64,000 nucleotides of DNA from contig OZ059899.1 of the NCBI GenBank assembly GCA_964057225.1, positions 7,316,001 to 7,380,000 on the forward strand, given 5' to 3'. This document shows positions 11,368-23,996 of the stretch, piece after piece. The stretch's first letter is position 1. The number at the start of each line of letters is the position of its first letter. The notes under the pieces were generated by a model. That model was not told the origin of the DNA. It was given only the letters and a program-made list of their open reading frames with translations, and did no database searches. Made by a program: the position numbers and the translations under genes. The stretch comes from Auanema rhodensis. Lineage: Eukaryota > Nematoda > Chromadorea > Rhabditida > Rhabditidae.

Positions 11368-13227
11368 TCAATCTAGATCCATATCGAACCAGTACGATGT
11401 CGAAATTGACGGACTTAGTGACTTAACGAAGTGCCACCACTTTTTCGGTATGAATAAGCCATCTCCTGGCTCTAGAATAGCATCAAAGCATCTGGCCTTG
11501 GCAAATAATGGAAATTTCTTATAATCAGGGTTTTCAACATTAACCTGAAAGACCATATATCTTCGAATATCTTCGAATTACTTTGTGCTACCTCACTGGT
11601 GTTAGTTAGAATTCCCTCTTTCATAGGGTAAACATATTCAGTTTCCTGTGGAGATATTAATCTTACGAACTTTTTACCAAATATCTGTAAATCATATTGT
11701 CTGAAATATAATAAGTTGGGTTCACCTGACAAAATATGTTATGACGGGGATCTGTATGTAATGGTGACACAGTTCCTTGAGGACCTATCCATAAGTTTCT
11801 TTCAATATCCTAAAAGTCACTAATCTGTTTTATCCAAAGTTGTGTAGTACCTCTGGTGTGGATCCGGTTACACTACAATAGGAAGGCAATCCTAAATATG
11901 TTTTGAGTTCCGGAACTTGGTCTAATAGTCGATGTTGAGCAAGATAATGTATGCCTTCCTATAAATAACTTAGTCAAAAAAAAATTACTCATAAAAAACC
12001 TCATGAGAGCCTGCTACTGTTTCATTGCATTTAGAGAAAAATTGTGAGGCTGGCATTATCTTCTGAGACCAACCATCCTCAGTATATTTAGAACCTACTT
12101 CAACAGGAACCAGACGCTGTCCCATAGTTTGGTTTAAAAATTCCATACTAAAATAGTACACTTAACTATACTATTCATTTCATTTTTAAACCTCCATTGG
12201 GAACAGGCTAGCCAATTTTTAGCTAATCCTCGTATAACAACAGGAATCTCTTTTAGACCGTATTTTTCAAAAAATGCCTCTTCGCTCATTTCATTCATTT
12301 CAATAGGTATGCTTTCAGAATGGGATAAACAAATGGGTTTTTCAATATTCGCCTATAATGATTTGACTAATTTAGTGTGACAAGAAGTTCTCTTTTTTAC
12401 CGAAACATTCTTCGAAATCTTTGTAATTTCAAGAGATTTTGATAGCGATTCTACAAATTGTATAATAAAGTTGTCATAAAATCTATGACGTCCCATCAAC
12501 AATCCCATATCTAGTGCATTAAGTGCACTCTAAAATAGAAATTAACATGCATAAAATAAAAAATAAATGAAATGTACCTGAAAGTTACCTTCATTTCTTA
12601 ACCTCAAACATTTTGCAAAAGATACAGCAAAATAAAAGTATCGCCAACTTTCATCAACTGTTGAATAATGGCCTGAAATATTACTTTGAGCATTTTTGAG
12701 TTTTTGTTCAACGACTTTTCTTCTAAAAGTATTACCTATATTTAAGTGTTTCCATGCCATATTAAGAAGGAACTTTTCGTCTTCGATTAATTGATCCCAA
12801 GTGTAGGTTGGTTGAAACAACCCTAATTTGAAATTATGAAATAGGATAACATGAAATGCTTTTTATATTGTATTACCTTTAAACATTGGATTGTCACTAG
12901 TCTGTTGCTCTATAACATATACCGCATAACGTGTAAATTTTTGAGTATATCCTTCTCCTATGATCAAAGAATTCAACAATTCAGTTAATGTATCAAGCGT
13001 TATTTTGGAACTATTCTGAAAAACAAAATAGATTATAATCCAATATTATGAAGAATTATATATCTTCTTATTAAAATGATTAGAAAGGACATTTGCAATA
13101 TTGTAACTAAATAAAGCTCACACTAATATCACATAGTAAATGTTTTATATTACGAATAACTGTTGGATCACTACATTCTCCATTGAATGTACATTTTGAT
13201 GAATTTTCATCATAAGACAATATAGAA
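11368..13227 (-). CDS. jmjd-5: JmjC-domain protein JMJD5/KDM8
   Basis: Many short exons. The N-terminal half is helical (LLNSLIIGEGYTQKFTRYAV, WKHLNIGNTFRRKVVEQKL). The C-terminal JmjC domain has PVVIRGLAKNWLACSQWS, the iron-binding HxD in SPLHTDPRHNIFCQ, FGKKFVRLISPQ and LFIPKKWWHFVKSL with the second His, ending STSYWFDMDLD. JMJD5 is a 2-oxoglutarate/Fe(II) oxygenase, an arginyl hydroxylase by biochemical work on the mammalian enzyme. No in-frame ATG lies in the first clear exon (13227). A tiny upstream exon MNSF starting at 13388, overlapping the stop of the GNAT gene, would join in phase, but its donor GTTATC is weak. The GNAT gene lies 150 bp upstream on the same strand, so the two may be co-transcribed. 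Confidence 0.85.
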
Positions 13228-13380
13228 CTGAAAAACAATTATGTTTAAGTTTTTTCATTATTTCCATCTTTTTTATCCAATAATGTAAGATATAATCGGA
13301 TCTTGAAAGTATCAATCTATTTTGGCTTCAAATACATACGTCAAATAATTTTGATATTAAAATAATATTTTGATAACAAA

Positions 13381-14100
13381 CTATTCATGACTGTTCTTAG
13401 CATCAGGAAATATGATAGTTCGATGTAATATGTTCACTTCATCTAAAAACTCTTCAGAAACAACGACTGCTCTATAAATATAAAGAAAGAGACTATTTAT
13501 AAGTTTCTATTTTATGTATTTCTTTAATTTAAAAAAGAATAATAATTACCCTAAGTATCCATAAAATGGTAATACAGAAGATTGAGCATGAGCAGCTAAT
13601 ACAAGTTTTGGATAATTTTCGCGGCAGTAATTCACTACCCACTTAGTTATAAATGCTCCGAACCCATTACCACGAGATTTCTTCAATTGAAAAGAAATAT
13701 TTTTACTTGAAAATATGTTATTAACCTTTAGAACTGCAACTCTTTCCAGTTTAATATATGGATCTTTTATGTTTAACCGAAAAGCTCCTACATGTTCATT
13801 ACCTTAAAATGAGAAGAAATATGTTGTAAACAGTAAATAGAATAGAGAAAGTCTAACTTTTTGAACTAATACATAAGTAATGTTCACAAACATCTTCATA
13901 TTCATCTAATTCCATATCCTTTGGAACACCTTGTTCTTTCACAAAGACCTTAAAATAATTTCAAAATATTACTGAGAAGTCTTATTTTCCGAAGGATAGA
14001 TTATATTAAAAAACCTTTGTATACCTCCATACGAATTTTCACGACATCTTCGAATTCTTTTGTATTGAAATAACATCGTTTTACTTCCAAAACAGATCCC
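13381..14100 (-). CDS. GNAT-family acetyltransferase (ElaA-like), first exon not found
   Basis: Spliced exons give LEVKRCYFNTKEFEDVVKIR, then MEVFVKEQGVPKDMELDEYE, NEHVGAFRLNIK, LERVAVLKKSRGNGFGAFI and AHAQSSVLPFYGYLG, ending HRTIIFPDAKNSHE at TAG 13381-13383. The order VFVxEQxVPxxxELDxxD, RVAV, RGxGxG, AQ..v..FY..LG is the pattern of ElaA-type GNAT proteins. The RGNGFG loop binds acetyl-CoA; the substrate is unknown. The exon starting at 14100 is phase 0 and preceded by TTGTAG, but I could not identify a convincing ATG exon upstream, so the 5' end is incomplete. Confidence 0.75.
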
Positions 14101-17100
14101 TACAATGATAGAAGGTTAGAGAAAAGAAAAAGTCAAAAGAGACATCAGAATAATTGAAATGCATGGTCACATTTATCAGATTATCAATAAATAATGCTGA
14201 TGTTGTTCCAAATTAATAAAAAACGGAACTTAAAATATTGAATAATTTATTATCAGCTAGCTATTGAAAGTAATTCTAATACTTTCCATGTTGCATGGAG
14301 TAATAGATTTTCGAGATTTAATTCATCTAACTGTTATACAATTCATGAAATAATAGAAAAATTAACATTTCTAAATTTCACAATTATATGAAACAAGAGT
14401 TCGCAGTTTATATTATATATGATTGATTACGGTCGTGGAATCAACCCTGTTATACAGTCCCCTCACCTATTAACCAATCACTTATTCTTAAAAAAAAACT
14501 TGAACATGTAAACATGGAATAAATAACAGTTAAAAGTACGAAATTGTATAAGAGCATATGAGAAAAGAGAGAGAGAAGAACAAGTTCTACTCTCCATTAT
14601 GGCAAACACATGCAAATACTCTGATGGACAGAAAAGAAATTCTATCTGACACGAATACATATGACCATGCTGCCCCCTTCCCAACATTATTGCTTTCAAC
14701 AGTTGAACCATGAAAATATGGAATTGATTATATAAATATATAAATAAATATATATATATATATATCCTTAAATGCTTTTAAATTAAAATTTCGTTTAATA
14801 AATGATAACTTTCATTTTAATTCAATGACAATATCCTTTTGAATTTACTCACCACTTCACTATTTCTTTTCTGTAACATTTTTTTATATCTTGTTTGATG
14901 AAAAGAGATGTTGAAAACAATGAAATATAAAAAAACTATGATAATTTAAAATAGCAAAAAACTTGTTGAGATTGAACAAACTTATGCTAATAAACGACTA
15001 GAACTATGACCATTTTTTGTTTGAAAAATATCGTGGGAGTTGAGTATCGCTGAAATCTCAACGAAATCGGAATTAGTTTTCAAACTAAACGAATAGCCGG
15101 TCAGAAAGATTATGAAACACATATAAAGGAAAAGAGAACACTTGTAACCCGATTAAAGCAGTGAATTTGATGAGTTAACAATATTGAAACAACGTTCTAT
15201 AGGAGATCAAAAATGATTTTTATGCGCATATAGTTTTAATAGTTCTCCTATAGTCTAACTATGAATATAATCATCTCATGATAATGGCATTTAAAATTGT
15301 CAATATGATTCCCCCGCTTTCATTGCTAGTGATCATGAAGTTGCTCATTTTGCTATTTCTCTCTTTCTCACGCACCCTGTCTCTCCGTTTTTATGCTTTC
15401 GCTTTCTTAACTTTCCTAATCTTAACCTTTTATTCCATCCATTTTGTGTAACATGTCTCTTTGTTGATGACTAAATATGTCTACCATTCATTTCTAATTC
15501 CAATAGAGGTATGATTGAAAAATTGGTACCTTTCCAATTCATCTAAACATAAATATTTTATAAAGATTTGGCTAGTTAAATGCTCCAGAAGGCAGCAATT
15601 TCCAAAAATTCGATAACAAACAAGCTATTTGGTTAATAGGATTATCTCTTCTACATATAATTTTTGAACAGATTTAGTACAAAGTAAAACCTCAAAACTT
15701 GGTCATTTTGTTTTGTTGCTGGAGAATGAGCCTTTTGACCAATGAAATAGAAACACTTTATCGAAATAATGATCTATAGTATATTGAGGATAATGATGTT
15801 CTGTTATCATTATTATTCTTCGAAAACAAACTTTAAAAAGTTTTATTTTCGACATTCATCTGAATTCTTTGAGTTTATTTATTTGTTACCAATATAGTAC
15901 AGTACCATCCATGTACTTTCCAGTAACAAATCAATATATCATATAAGTCTAGTTTCATATGCCTAGCCATCCGATTATATTCAGACAAAAAAGATATGAC
16001 GACAGCAAAAATGGCCATACCAATATAGCGACATACAACAACTACTAATAACTGAAATATAGCCCACAGTCATGCAGCACTTATGCATTGATGAAAATAT
16101 TTTTTCCCATCCAGCAAAGAATAATGATAATACGGCTGAAAACAGAAAAATCCAGTCCACAATACTTTGGATAAACTACACTACTATAGAAGACTGAGGC
16201 AATGAATAAATTAAGATCAAGTACATGTTCCTCAATGCCGATTTACTTTATTACATAATTTTTGATCGGATTGTTATGGCTTCGTATTAAAGCCATTACC
16301 GTGACACTAAGCTCAAGACATACAATATCACTTGTCAAATGCCATTATTCGCTTTTTCACTTCAAAGAAGAACTCTCATAATAGTATAAATAAACCAGTC
16401 AATGTTTAAATATTTTCCTTAGTTTCAACTTTCTTATCTTTTCTCATCTCCTCATGTCCTCATCGAACATAGTTTTCAGTCGATTTTTTTCATTTTCTTC
16501 TTAACTTTCAATTCTTTGTTTTCATCCTTAGGTATTCAACTATTTCAGTAATGTTTCCTTTATTCCAAAATATAACATGAAAGAAGAAGAAACGTGGAAG
16601 AATTTAGTTTGAATACATTTCCAGAATGCATTCATCATCGTTGTCAGTAAAGGAAATGATTAAACGGCGACAAACGAGCTTTATAACGGCTACGACTGAT
16701 CATTGAACTCATGTACTCAACAGTAGGATCTTCTTGCAGTTGGAATTTTTAATCGAAAACTATTAGTTGTCGATATTTTTGGTTGTAAGGTACTTCGTAA
16801 GATACACATATTATCTTCGTAACGAGCGTCTTACTAGTATCGCCGTTTACATTTTCAAGCCCTTTTTGGTTATATTCCCTCTGCTTCTATTCGATGAAGC
16901 CTACTTCTCCAAAGCTTCACGTACATCCATTGGGGATCGATGGAGGCGGAGCCAGCAGCCCCTGCGTACGCATATTTGACGCGTGCGACATCGCGCAGCA
17001 TCCCGACCGACGTGCAGCCCCTACAACCCCTCCCGCCTTCGCCGCACTAATACTAAGCCACAAGCGCTAAGAGGCGACCAGACGTCTATTCAGCTACTCG

Positions 17101-17502
17101 ATGAATTTGGCTCACATTTGATTCTTTAAAACAGTTCCAAGATAACATGTACTTTTAGCAATCTATATATATTTATATATACTAATATTTCATCAATTTA
17201 TTTGTTCGATATTTATCATTACTATTTCTTATTATTCTCCAAAAAGAATTACTGAGCATACGTGACGTACGTGATGGCGTCAAATGCTACACCATCAATA
17301 CTATTTCAGTTAATTAAGCATCGTTGATCGGTTGCATTTATTATTCCAACTCTTTTTGTTTCTAACCACTTTTTTTATTCTGTGCTGTAAAACGTTTTAT
17401 CAATATTTTACTATTTTAGCTTATTATTCATTATCGCCTGACAGATTGACGGAGCTAAAATCTCCTTCGTCTTTAAATTCAAGAATTTTACAAGAAAATA
17501 AT
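14101..17502. promoter_or_regulatory. Long non-coding upstream region of PKI-like gene
   Basis: About 3.4 kb without a supportable gene, except that a first exon of the GNAT gene may lie near its left end. A TA run lies at about 14749-14766. A markedly GC-rich block at about 16915-17110 (GGAGGCGGAGCCAGCAGCCC and CCCCTACAACCCCTCCCGCC) looks like a core promoter region, and TGACGTAC near 17263 is a half-CRE. The size and content suit a neuronally regulated gene. Confidence 0.5.
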
Positions 17503-20500
17503 ATGGGGGAATTGGAAACTGAGCAAGACACTCTCCAGAATTTCGCTGCTTCTGGCAGAGCTGGCAGACGCAATGCATTACCAGAAATTGAGGTTTGCTT
17601 TCTTTCTCATTTTTTATTCTTTTACTTTCTTGTTCTTTCAAACTTCTTTTCTAAGCATTCGTTTATTTATCTACTATTACATTATATTCATGAACATATA
17701 TGCATGTATGGTATTGGGAGAAGAAAACATAAGATTAAAAAGAGCGAGTGAATCTCTGCGGATTTTACTTTCATTTATAGTTTATCTTTTTCATTTTTTC
17801 GTAGTTGTCATTCAAAAACCTATGTTTTCTATTGAACTGCTGCAGGGAAAGAATGCACATGGCTTATTTTGATGTATTCTGTCATCTTGTTGAATCTTTT
17901 TTTTCAATTTTTACATAGAAATCGAAAGACGAAAATTTGGGTTGCTTATTCTACGCACGACATGAGATCGAGCTTTCTCGTTGATTGACTTTCTTCGACT
18001 CTCCCTCGTTCACTCTGACTATCACTTCGTCGTTTCCAATATCCCTTTCTTCTACTGGGGCGACATTTTAATCACAATTATAATATCTTGTTCTATGGGC
18101 AGCAATATAGATTATTAGTTTTTCCAATTTGAATTATACCATATGAAAGTCCATTCAGTTTAGAACGGTTAACATTAAGACAAAAAGCCCTCTAATAAGC
18201 AATTAAGTTCGTTTGTCTTCCATTCTTTGAGATCGCTCTGAACGGCTTTCCCCATTCGAAATTTATTCATTTCCTTTTTAAGCTAATGCTCTAATGATCC
18301 ATGCTAATTAGCTGGAAAAAAGATGGAATTGCTTGCTTCCTGCTGACTAAACACTTTGTGTGTGTGTCATATGAGTGTGACAACTTCTTTCTTTCGATTG
18401 TTTCCTGTGGCCACAAACAAGACATTGTTTCAAATCAAAGTATATAAACGTTCAAAAAGAGAAGCATTCAACAAGAATATTTATGGACAAAATAACCGAA
18501 ATATGTATTCTGATGAAGTATTTTGTAATTGTTATCGGCGACTATGTCGATTCCAAACTAATTGTCCCTATTACCTTCTCGTAACGTTTTCATCTGAATC
18601 TTGTCTCTTGTTAGTACATGACTAATGATAGAGCTAGAAAGCAGGCAGCATCGTCGCCAACACATGTGGCTTGCTACTGTAAAATCAAAGAAAACGAAAT
18701 TTCTTGCATAATCATAATAAAATACTTCCTAACCGCCTTTTGTTGTCCTGCAACATAAGTGTTAATTCAGGGCATATTAATAAAAAGGACGAGGTAGATT
18801 ATGTGAAACAAATAAAAAATGTCAGGTTTTATTTTGATCTCTATTACTGTAATTGCTCTTATTAAGACCTTGAAGTGATCAAAACCATTATGAGCATATG
18901 TTTTTCCGTTTAATTTCAATATAATCTTATAACATACTGAAAAATGTCATGACCTAAGCATTAACATATATATATATATATATATATATATGAGTTTTTA
19001 ATATAAAAACTTCTTCATGTTTTTTTCTACCAAACGCTTTTGTTTCCTTTCCGAGCATCATTCATTGATAAACAGTTCAAATAACACACATCTTTAATCG
19101 ATTTACTAATACTAATGTCGCGGAAGTAGCGGATTTAGAGAAACTGTGAACAAGTTGAAAGAAAAGATGAGAGGTATAGCGAATATAGAGAGAGAGAAAG
19201 AAAAGATAAGCAAGTTCAGAGAGACAACTCCTTTCACAAACATAAAGTATGTGAATTGAAGAGGGTAGAAAGAAAAAGAGCAAAATACGGACGTGACCAG
19301 TCGAGATGACATCGTAAAATGTTGTTCAAACATGCAAATTCAGCTGCTTGATGACGTCAGACTTCTATGAATATGAAAAAAATTGAAGAGAAATAGATGA
19401 AAGCAGAGGAAGCACTTTCCTCAATTAAAGCGTTCTGATTGACTGTGAATACTTCTTCCTAGCAACATCGCATAATTCCCGATACAAAGATGTGCAGTGC
19501 CGTTCCTTTTTTCTAAATTGTAATCGAGCAACCCGTAAAATCCGATTTCGTTTATATAACCATCACAAATATTTTTTTTCAAAGCGGTCTACTATCTCAT
19601 AGTATTTCCTGTGAATCGTTTGAGCTGATGATGCCTGCTAGTAGGGGGGTATGAATTCCTTTCACTTTCCTACAGCACTCCTCTCGCTGTAAACAAGAAA
19701 AGCTAGATTAATCCGAATCAATGCCACGATACATGATCGGGTGTGTACAGGAAGGAGAGGTAACGAGAGAAAATGGAAAAGCGGGAACAAATGAGAGAAA
19801 GATACTTGCCAACGCAGATACGTGGCTATATCGTTGTCATGGAAATTTTTCTTCTATCATCATCAGCTGAGAAAAATAACAGTTTCTATTTTTGTATTTG
19901 CAATTGAAATATTACAACTTCGATTGATTCATAACATGACATACTGCTCGAACTATAAACCCACGCAAATTGCAAGCGACAAACGCTCAATATGTGAACT
20001 GATACAGATTGAACATCATATCATTCAAACGTTATCAGTGTGTGACGTAGACTTCTTAGTTGCTTCATATCTCACTTTTTCTAGTCTTCCTCATTGAACA
20101 ACACAAAGAAAAACTGATAGCTATCTCGGGGGATTATAATATCCTGAGAAAGATAATTTTCTTTCAAGTAGCAAGATGACGGGAAAAAAACTTTCGAACC
20201 GCAGTATTTGATTTCTATGTTTTAGCTTTCTCTATATATGTAATCAAAACAGTGAAGCACTCCCTGAAAGTCATTAACTATTTGCTGGTTATAGAAATTG
20301 TTCAAAAAATGTTGATATGATATAGAAGAGCAGACAGGTGGTTAAAGGAGAGAAAGAAAGAGAAAAGAGACATAAAAGAGTAAAACAATTGGAGAAAAAC
20401 GTCATTTATGAACAGTGACTGTTTGAGGTGTAGTTTTCATTGACAATTTTTACACACTCATACTAATCATAAAAGTCATGTGCTCTAAGATAAAGAAAAA

Positions 20501-22084
20501 TAGTTGTATGTGGGTATTCATTCTTTTGTTAATAATATCTAAAATTATTGAGGAAGTAGTGGATATTCAATCTTATTACTAAGACATTATAGGCCATTAT
20601 AAATATTAGGCACCATTTTCACGTATTTAGGCTCGCCAGTCAAGAACAATGAACAAAGATTCTAATAGTTTATGTTTCATATACGGCTTTTAGTGTGTCA
20701 ATATGTTTACTATTGCTTGGTAGTTATGTCTCAGTTGGGGTAGATTACTTCAAATGACACCAATAATTTTGCTTTGAAATGAGTCTGATCATAATATCAT
20801 TCGTGAAAGGCAGACTACAGCTGCTCAAATATAGAAATATATTCTTATGTGCTTTCACGCGAAAACCTTGAATGAAAAGGGCTCTTGAACTAAAAATGAA
20901 GAAACAAAAAGATTTAGAAAAGTATTATCTAAAGACAACTCTTTTCAGGTCGAAATCAATGATCCGGGAGCGTTAAAGCTGGCAGAACGCCTCTCAGATA
21001 TGACAGCCCATTGCGAGAATGAGCAGGAGGCTCGACGTCGCCAGGAAGCTCAAAGTAAGTTCAAATTATACTACTCTATGTTAAGAAAAAGTGAATTCTA
21101 ATAGAAAAAATCCATTTCTGCCTATATCACGCCTTATAATAAACTGAGTTTATCAAATATTTCGCTATTGATAAGATATTATATTAGCGATAACTATCTT
21201 CAAAAATTCTTTTGCTTAATTTTCTTATAAATAGAACGTTAACAAGGAAATATAAATGGAATTCAGAGAAGATTTGGAGGGGTTCCCATACTTTGGATGT
21301 GAATAATATCTTTCGCCATACTAAGAATATACATGATTAGTGCCATTTTGAACGGAACTGAGAAACCTTGTCTCATATCCATCCTAATCTTCAATTTCCT
21401 TCTTAGCTAAACAACATTGATATTGCAACCAGCTACAAGGATTTGTTATTGCCGTACATGTGAATCAGTTAATCGGGATGAAAATTTTGTTAAATCTGGC
21501 ATAACGAGAAATTATGCTTAGAAGTCAAAAAGGAATTTTCTAATAGTTAGTGAGAGAGAGTGATAGAATTTCAATATTCTATTTTCCTATCTTAAACAAT
21601 CATTGAAAATTCAAATATGGCGTTTGACGCAGGGCAAAAACGAGAAATTTACTTGAAACCAAGTTGAATCAGATTTTTCATAGTACCTTGTGACGCAGTC
21701 ATTTGTACTTTGCATTTCAGCTTTTTCTTCGAAACTGAAATTTGATTTTATAACACTTTATTAAATTTTTGTTAGAACCAAATCGTCAAAATACTATTTC
21801 ACTGTCATTTTTAGAAAGCTATATCAATTTGTTTGAATATCTAACTAAATGAAACACGATAGAATTGCATCCAAGTTCATATTTTAACGATTACATAAGT
21901 TCATGAGAGGTACACTGGAGAACATGTGCTACTTATATCAATATCTAAGAAGGTGGTAGCAAAACAGTGACAAAGATTATGAAGTAAATATTTACAATTT
22001 TCAATTGTAAAATTTTTATTTTTTTATAATTCCGCAGAGATTCAACAGATGATGGTGACGCAACCACAAATTGTGACTAATTGA
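17503..22084 (+). CDS. cAMP-dependent protein kinase inhibitor (PKI)-like
   Basis: Three exons (17503-17592, 20949-21054, 22038-22084) join in phase to an 80-residue protein, close to the 70-78 residues of animal PKIs. Exon 1 holds LQNFAASGRAGRRNALPEIE, matching the family inhibitor core: an aromatic residue, then SGRxGRRNA, where RRNA is the pseudosubstrate with Ala in place of the phosphorylated Ser. Exon 2 holds PGALKLAERLSDMTA, at the place of the leucine-rich nuclear export signal of vertebrate PKI (LALKLAGLDI). Known PKIs block the free catalytic subunit of PKA and carry it out of the nucleus. Introns of 3.36 kb and 0.98 kb are very large for this genome. CRE palindromes lie in intron 1 and downstream. 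The core motif is specific, so I am fairly sure of the family. Confidence 0.85.
18965..18991. repeat. TA microsatellite
   Basis: A run of about 13 TA dinucleotides in PKI intron 1. Similar runs occur at 1644-1663, about 14749-14766 and 56041-56066. Confidence 0.9.
19352..19359. promoter_or_regulatory. CRE palindrome TGACGTCA in PKI intron 1
   Basis: A perfect cAMP response element (CREB/ATF consensus) in the first intron of the PKI-like gene, next to CAGCTG, an E-box, at 19341-19346. Occupancy is inference. Confidence 0.45.
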
Positions 22085-22866
22085 AGATGTGAAGTGGAAA
22101 GTCAGTCTGGCCACAAATAGTCACTACGTCACAAAATTATCAAATTTGAGAGATTTAACGACAAAGTTTCCTGGTAAAGCGATACATCATACCAAGTTTC
22201 TTTAAAAACTTTAAATGAGTAATTTAATTAAAACTATTTGAATGGTTTTAAATGTCATATAAGTAATCGTAAATCGAATTTCAAAAAGAAGTTTAAATAT
22301 CTTCTTTTTTCTGTTGAAATGCTTAATGAGGCATTGCTATCTTGCAAAGTATGTAGGGAAATTCAATCACAGTTCATCTCGAATAGAACTGTTTCTCAAA
22401 GGCTTGCCGTTTCTTATCAATTAAAGTGACGTTGACTTTAAAGAGTAACAGATAAAATCTCCTCAAGTTTCAAACTATTATATAGTCCAAGTTACAGTTC
22501 ATTGTTAAAAAAAGGTTGGATAATCATATTCTTTTTCTTATCACAAGACCAACATTTATTACATTAACATGTATTTCCTTCATCAACTGAAAGCCTCCCA
22601 AGGGAAATGCCCACAACGAAGCTTGTTACATCGTCTTTTCCTCATCTTCGCTCACTGGCTACAAACCAGTGATCTATGTGAAAAGTTCAGAATCTTCTTC
22701 TTTTCATTCGAGATAGGGACCAGATGACGCAACTTTCGAATAGATTATTTGGTCCTTGAAGGCGACGAGCAACACATCACACAAAATTTTTCTGTTCATC
22801 CTTCAAACAACAGCTGTTTGAAAACGTCACTGTTCAACGTCGAAGACGATGATGATTTAATGGAGC

Positions 22867-22874
22867 TGACGTCA
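22867..22874. promoter_or_regulatory. CRE palindrome TGACGTCA downstream of PKI
   Basis: Second perfect CRE, about 0.8 kb past the PKI stop codon, with CGACGTCATC near 23345 as a near match. Confidence 0.4.
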
Positions 22875-23967
22875 CGAAATAGCGGTCGTCAGAAAATAAT
22901 TGAAGAAAAGAAATAAATGAACATTTTGGTTGCCGGTATGGAAGTCGTTTATTATGACGATAGTTTGAAAAAAAACGGGGAAGTAAGAAGAACGATTGGA
23001 GCATATAGTGTATAAACATTCTCAAATACACGAACGATTTCTAAAGAAAAATGCTTCAGTTCTCCTGAGAATTAAAGTCCTATCTCGATAAAACCAACGA
23101 GTAAGAGTATCTGCAGCCAAAAATATGTAGTATGTTCATACAGAAAACGTTGGGATTTACTGAGATTCGTATTCAAAATAAGAAATATATGCTCACTCCA
23201 CTGTGCTAGTTAACTTTTTTTTCAACCACAATTGCTAAGTTCAAAGTCTTATCTTAATCTCAAAAACATAACCGGAAGCGTTTTGAATGGTCCATACTTC
23301 TCAAACCTACAATTCGCCCGTAGTATTAGAAGAACAGCGAGAGCAAACAGTCGACGTCATCGTTAACGTTAACTGAGGAGAAGGAGATGAGATGAGACGG
23401 GTCGAAAGGTTGAAAGCACAAACACCGAGTGCCCGCTGGTCAGGGAGCAGTGTTTAGACGTCTGTCTACATCTCTATCTTGTCATCGGAATATCGAGGTG
23501 CGTGTGAAGCTACGTGCACTTGATTTTCGATGTTTTCTCTTCCTTTACCTTTTGAAGAATTGTGAGTTTCTTCCGGTTCCGGGGACATGACATGGTTCTT
23601 ATGAATTAAAGAAAAGCAAAAACAGAAGGAAAGGGTAATCTAAATGATTGGAGTAAGATGCTACATCAAATACTCTATTTCAATGAAGACATAACAAATC
23701 AAAAGAAATGAACAAGAAGTACGAAGATATACAATGAATTGTTGTAAATGTATTGAAGAACCTTTACAACCTGTTCATACAATCTTTGTTCTGATAAACC
23801 CATATAGAATACATCAACGAAATGTTAAAAAGAAAAGGGAAAATTTCCAACTTTTTAAACGAAAAGTTGAAATAAACAATTGTGTTCATTTAAAACACTT
23901 TCTCACCTATAAACTTAATTTAATTCATGTTTTTTGTATCATGTTAATACTAATTTTTCTTTTTCAG

Positions 23968-23996
23968 ATTCTGCAACAGGACATTCCGCCTCATAA
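23968..23996 (+). other. Candidate alternative last exon of PKI
   Basis: A strong acceptor (TTTTTCTTTTTCAG, ending 23967) is followed by sequence that, joined to the phase-1 end of PKI exon 2 (21054), reads NSATGHSAS and a TAA at 23994-23996. This would replace KIQQMMVTQPQIVTN of the main form with a Ser-rich tail. There are no transcript data, and the same exon is open in another frame. Confidence 0.3.

Noticed and set aside
14478-14711. Minus-strand ORF in the long gap before PKI
   Set aside because: Short, low-complexity, no splice context and no recognisable domain.
19077-19333. Overlapping minus-strand ORFs with hydrophobic content
   Set aside because: Thymine/adenine-rich sequence easily produces Phe/Leu-rich frames; no splice partner and no domain.
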